Below, one piece after another: positions 47,001 to 64,000 of a DNA stretch of 64,000 nucleotides. The stretch's first letter is position 1. The number at the start of each line of letters is the position of its first letter. The notes under the pieces are model-generated. The model was not told the DNA's origin, searched no databases, and worked only from the letters and a program-made list of their open reading frames with translations. The translations under genes were made by a program, and so were the position numbers. Origin of the DNA: Maylandia zebra (taxonomy: Eukaryota; Chordata; Actinopteri; Cichliformes; Cichlidae); NCBI RefSeq assembly GCF_041146795.1, contig NC_135170.1, forward strand, positions 19,462,033 to 19,526,032. Direction: 5' to 3'.

Positions 47001-48734
47001 AAGAGGGGAGGGGGGGAGATGTCTTGCTGCTGAGAGAGGGATTGGAGGAGGGGGGTGTCATGGTGTCAGGAAGGGGGGGAAGCGAGGGAGGTAGGAGAGT
47101 GGGGATTGGACTCTGTAGTGAAGGTGAGGGTGGGGGGGTTGTGGGCTGGTCAAACCTGTTGAAGAAGTTGTTGAGTTCGTTTGCCTTCTCCACAGTCCCC
47201 CCCACTGTGCTTTTCTTGGTGTTGTGGCCTGTGATGGTTTTCACACCATTCCAGACCTCCCTCATATTGTTCCTCTCCAACTTCTGCTCCACCTTCCTCC
47301 TGTAGGTGTCCTTTGCTTCCCTCAGGCAGCGTTTCACCTCCCGCTGTGCTGCTTTCATCTCCTCCTTCACTTTGCTCCTGAAAGCCTTCTTCTTCATGTT
47401 GAGGACAGCTTTGACTTCCTGTGTTACCCACGGTTTGTTATTAGGATAACACCGTACCGTCTTAGCAGGGGCGACTGTGTCCACACAAAAGTTGTACTTT
47501 GTGAAGAAAAAAAATTTTATACTTCAGGAACATTGCCACCTTCTCTGGACCTTAGTTTTTTAAGGCATCACTCACCCAGGCCTAGAGACCGATTGGCCAA
47601 CCAATGGTCACTAGGGAAAAATGTGTATCCCCTCCCTGATTGGCGAGTAGTTGCTAGGTGACACACTCACAATGAAGGATCTGCACTAAAAATCTCTTCA
47701 TGATTGTTCTGGTTGCTAGCACATGGACTTGCAGGGATGACATTTTGTTTGATAAGTGTTGCTAACTACTGGCTGAGCTGCAGTGAAACTTAAAAAAGTG
47801 CAACACAAACTGGAAATGGAGAACTTTCACTTTCAAAAATTCCAGCTTTACTGCTTCAACCAGTTCCATTACAGTAGTGCAACCTTTACTCTGAAGGTGA
47901 AGGGTCTCCGTTCAAAAGCTTGCATCTCTGTTGGTATGGAGGCACATCAGTGTCCATGGAATTGGTAGCTTGCGCATCTAGAAAGGCAGCATTAATGCTG
48001 AAAATACATACAGGTTTTAGAGCAGGGGTGGGGGAACTCCAGGCCTAAATGGCCAGTGTCCTGCAGGCTTTAGATATCACCCTGGTCAACACACCTGACC
48101 ACCCTTGAGGCCTGGACTTCCCCCACCCCTGTTTTAGTGCAACACATGCTCCCATCCAGTATGCTAAACCACATACTGCTCAGTTTAAAGATTCATTATC
48201 TATTGTGTTCTACTGTGAATAAAATATGTGTTTAAGTTGATATTTCCAAATCATTTGAATCTGTTTTTATTTATATTTCACACAGCACACTCCCATCTAC
48301 TTTTTTAACTAGGGTTATATTTGGTTTCAATGAAGGAACCTTGACATGTATTTACTTAAGATATAGTGTGCAGCAGCAAGACACATGCTGTCTGTAGCTG
48401 TTTCTGTCTGTCCGAGAAGAGGCAGAGAGAAAAAAAGCATCTTGTGTTATCACAGTTACAGTATGTATTTTTGGCCTTGTTTAGCACATTCAGATATGGT
48501 GTTGGTACGTTTTTAGGTAATATTTTAAGCCCTTAGTTGGCATGCTTATCCTTTAAATGTAGCTCGTAACAGTGCAAAAGCAAAGTGCCTCAAGCAATCT
48601 GGCCTCCCTGCTACAGCTTTAATATACATATGTAATCATTTATAGAAAGCTGTAGTAGCTGATCGTTAGTGTGTTAAGCTCTAATGATATTCTTTCTCAT
48701 TCCAGCTGAAGCCGTCATGAAGTATAAGCGATGA
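41064..48734 (+). CDS. adap2: ArfGAP with dual PH domains 2 (centaurin alpha 2), 11 coding exons
   Basis: Exons: 41064-41151, 41616-41740, 41845-41936, 42178-42266, 42503-42615, 43765-43914, 44025-44108, 44207-44269, 44578-44655, 44746-44974, 48706-48734. These total 1,140 nt, or 379 aa (human ADAP2 381). The protein binds PtdIns(3,4,5)P3 at the membrane and stimulates GTP hydrolysis by Arf6. Seen: ArfGAP zinc finger CADC...CLNC (CX2CX16CX2C) with the arginine-finger region GIHRSL (about residues 21-55), EQWIRAKYERKEF, PH1 from about 128 (GFYEGILLKKGKDNTQFLKR), KAVISIKDLNATFQ, RNYLKEGYMEKTGP, and PH2 (FKRRWFILDSQNRKLLYF to REWLEAL). MANRERNKK and the atad5/rhot1 neighbours favour ADAP2. The C-terminus RPMSPQDYTTEAV recalls ADAP1 (RPMLPQEYAVEA), so the subfamily is slightly less sure than the family. 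Confidence 0.92.
42616..43764 (+). other. adap2 intron 5
   Basis: About 1.15 kb of ordinary intronic sequence. Several short frames occur, but none resembles a protein. Confidence 0.4.
45427..45655. mobile_element. hAT-type MITE with long inverted ends, copy 1 (adap2 intron 10)
   Basis: Left end CAGGGGTGGGCAACTCCAGG with CCTCGAGGGCC and CCTGCAGGTTTTAGAT; right end ATCTAAAACCTGCAGGAC with GGCCCTCGAGGCCTGGA. About 230 bp long and non-coding. The end motif and size fit a widespread fish hAT MITE. Confidence 0.75.
45696..45735. mobile_element. hAT-type MITE, copy 2, left end only
   Basis: CAGGGGTGGACAACTCCAGG followed by CCTCGAGGGCCAGTGT repeats the first 40 bp of the copy at 45427. The rest is missing. 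Confidence 0.65.
45846..47484 (-). mobile_element. Rex1/CR1-type LINE with internal loss
   Basis: Minus-strand frames: 46828-47484 covers the linker between endonuclease and reverse transcriptase (KPWVTQEVKAVLNMKKKAF, RKLRPRKAAGPDKVCPRML). 46131-46889 covers the RT C-terminal half ([56 protein letters not shown]). The central RT palm, including the first catalytic Asp region, is absent between them, so the copy is defective. The 3' tail on the minus strand is AATAAAGTTCTATCTAATCT, a short ATCTA repeat like the Rex1 tail at 3807. It lies antisense in adap2 intron 10. Confidence 0.75.
48022..48142. mobile_element. hAT-type MITE, copy 3, internally shortened
   Basis: CAGGGGTGGGGGAACTCCAG at the left and CCCCACCCCTG at the right, with the shared CCTGCAGG and CAACACACCTGA internal blocks. 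About 120 bp against about 230 in copy 1. Confidence 0.65.
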
Positions 48735-50196
48735 TCGATGAAGCTGCGAGCGAGAGAACAGACCTGCTGTCGGCTGCACTGACTCTCAGTACTGACTGAT
48801 TCATGCTGTGCAGAGCATTAAAAGGCTTCAGTACGCTCACTTCAACTGACACTGTTTCTAATGCTAAAATAAGGCCTCACATGTGTTTATCATTATACAT
48901 AAAATGCATTCTGCTGTTAAACACCTGATCAGCATTGATATATCACTGGGTACACCCATGCTGTATATGAATGTATTTCAAAATTTTAATAAATTTATTT
49001 TGGATATTTAATGAGTGGATACATTTATATTTGAAAGTGAAGATGCTACATGACACTATGGCCACAAAATAAATGTCTTTTTTTTTGAATGGTGTCTTTT
49101 TTGCAAGGTTTTTTTTCCCATGTGCAGACAAATTGCAAACACTTATTAGAAATGATGCTAATGAATCAAGATTATGTCACAATATCACAGCTTTTTAAAT
49201 TAATGCCATTTTGGTGTTTGCTCTTTCTTGTTCCTCAATTATTTTTTATTTATTTATTTTTTAACTGAAAAATTTCTCATGCTGCCTTTAGGGGTCGCCA
49301 AAGCGGACCATCTGCATCCATCTCTGTCACACCAACTATGTGCATGTCTTCCTTCACTGCATCCATCCAATGAAAATTTGAACATGAGCTCGAAAACAAA
49401 ATAACGTTTATAAAACATTATTTGACTTGATGCTTCCATAAACACCCTGAATGTGGAAGAACATGGCTGGATGGAAAACCTCAGCACTGATATAACAGGC
49501 TGCCTGACAGAAACTACGATGCCTTGGCATGAAAACACTTCATCCAGCTTTGTCCATATATCCTGTTTTGGGGGAAAATACTAGCTGAGCTGTTTAACGT
49601 GTAAAGCTGTTCACAAAAGGTAAGAAATATAGATATCATTATAAAGCAGTCATCTTATCAACCACATAAAACCAGGTATATTGTTTGCTGCTTGTTTTAG
49701 TAAAGTTTTAATTTTTAATATTTTATTTGGACAGGCAGGAGACGCCAAATCATTGCACTTCCACGTTTTAAATCCAGGGAGCAGCACAGAGTGTTTTCTT
49801 TTCATGTTTTTAAAATTTCTGGTGCGCGTTTTGTCCTGTCTGGCTTGCCGTAGATACCCGGTCTTGTAGGTCGGGCATGCCCGTGAACCATCCACTGCGA
49901 AATCCTCTGCCAGCGCCTTCAAGAGAGCGATTAACGTGCGCTTACAGAGATATGTGACACATACTGCATTAAACGTTGTCTTTCTGTCCAGCGGATAAGC
50001 AATAAGTTCAGCAGAAGCGTGCGGAAAATTGCGAGCAGGACCCGAAAAGTGTCCGTCCGTTTTGTCCTACAAAGGCGCGGAGTGTTTGACAGTGGCAGGG
50101 CCCAACGGTAGTTAACTGCCTAAGGAGGAGGACGGCATCCAGAGGTCTACATGAAACAATAAAGACGGTCCTCTGTGCAGGAAAACAAGTGCCAAC
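48735..50196 (+). other. adap2 3' UTR and adap2-rhot1 intergenic region
   Basis: The adap2 3' UTR probably ends near 49010 (AATAAATTTATTTTGG at about 48988). An RTE fragment follows at 49262-49372. 49900-50196 is GC-richer and holds the rhot1 5' UTR and promoter side. No other gene is seen. Confidence 0.5.
49262..49372 (-). mobile_element. RTE-type LINE 3'-end fragment
   Basis: The reverse complement gives ATGGATGCAGATGGTCCGC followed by TTTGGCGACCCCTAAAGGCA, the usual 3' end of teleost RTE elements. About 110 bp, non-coding. Confidence 0.5.
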
Positions 50197-63241
<13,045 letters not shown>

Positions 63242-64000
63242 GTTCATACACAAAATAAACTCTAGTGTTTAACATGGACTCATTCCTCCTCTCTGTCTCC
63301 GATCCTGGGGCTGGACCTCCACGATGGGACGCAGAGAGGCTTTACCCAAGCTCACTAACACTGGTGGTAGTGACAGCTCCTCTGCTTTCCCTAAGTGTTC
63401 CCCACTGGTTCAGTTTACACTGCATATCAACTGTAAGGAGAGGGGGACACCATTATTGGTTTTACGTTATGTTTAAATATTTCTGCTGATAAATTATTGG
63501 CTTTTCCTGCCACGGTTGGGTTATAGTACTCGTACAGAGCAGGCTGTTCTCTGCTCAATGAGAAACACAGTGATGAAGTCGTTAGCAGTAGTAAAGTTAA
63601 TAATAATATAGTTAACAGTTAATCTCTGTTATCAAATGATGATCGTGTTTCCCAGAGGTCATTGTTTCAGCTGAATAAGAGCTGAAGGTCTTTAAATCTT
63701 CTGCACCGTGTGGGAAAATGCGTCCTCAGACTTTCTCAGGCAGGTCGTCAGGGATGCGTAGAGTTAGCAGCTGTAGCAATGACACAAAAACCAGCTGCTT
63801 GACTGTCGATGCAGTTGTGTGTGGATTTTGTGCTATTCAAGCTTAAACTGTGACGTCAGTTTATCTCTATCAGCTGCAGACAGATTCTGATGCTGCAGAT
63901 GGTTCATTTCCTAAAATTCCAGAAGTTCTTTTTCCAACTTTAAAATCATAACACATTTGGAATAATATTACATCAATTTACATGCAGCATATTGACTATT
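63242..64000 (+). other. rhot1 intron after the cysteine-rich exon, to the window end
   Basis: No further rhot1 coding sequence, repeat or RNA gene was recognised. The exon(s) coding for the C-terminal tail anchor are expected further right. Confidence 0.45.

Overview
The window is nuclear DNA of a ray-finned fish, almost certainly a percomorph teleost. It has vertebrate genes with short GT-AG introns, the teleost retrotransposons Rex1 and Rex3, L2-type LINEs, tRNA-derived SINEs, and Tc1 and hAT relics. A cichlid-like genome would fit, but the species cannot be fixed from sequence alone. All gene calls come from my own reading of translated exons against remembered protein families; no database search was run.

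Layout. (1) 1-4304: the 5' part of a KHSRP/FUBP-family RNA-binding protein gene on the minus strand (six exons; the rest lies left of the window), with a Tc1 relic at the window edge and a Rex1 LINE in intron 1. (2) 5132-5875: an L2-type LINE end. (3) 6475-25436: one minus-strand GIMAP8-like immune GTPase gene with three AIG1 domains. Its second AIG1 exon is split by a 12,525-bp insertion at 8086-20610. (4) 20958-28000: the host intron and intergenic DNA on the far side of the insertion, filled with old LINE, LTR-like, SINE, Tc1 and simple repeats. (5) 28100-40540: atad5 on the plus strand, 21 coding exons, 1,817 aa, complete. (6) 41064-49010: adap2 on the plus strand, 11 coding exons, 379 aa, complete, with a Rex1-like LINE and hAT MITEs in its last intron. 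(7) 50197 to beyond 63241: rhot1 (Miro1) on the plus strand, 19 coding exons seen, with the C-terminal membrane-anchor exon(s) beyond the window. atad5, adap2 and rhot1 are also close neighbours on human 17q11.2, so this is a conserved block.

The outstanding object is the 8086-20610 insertion. It is a Polinton/Maverick-type fossil: AGT-starting inverted ends, a 6-bp target duplication CTCCTG on each side, and a protein-primed family-B DNA polymerase fragment. The entire element is one giant inverted repeat. Two arms of 6,237 bp are arranged as exact mirror images around a 51-bp centre at 14323-14373, so every open frame in one arm recurs in the other at the mirrored coordinate. It is not a normal Polinton: no capsid, integrase, packaging ATPase or protease gene is visible. 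It looks like an integrated snap-back (hairpin) defective genome. The host exon on both sides is continuous once the insert and one target duplication are set aside, so the insertion appears young and may be polymorphic.

The host genes do unrelated jobs: mRNA decay and splicing (khsrp), immune-cell GTPase (GIMAP), PCNA unloading after replication (atad5), Arf regulation at the membrane (adap2) and mitochondrial trafficking (rhot1). They share a neighbourhood, not a pathway.
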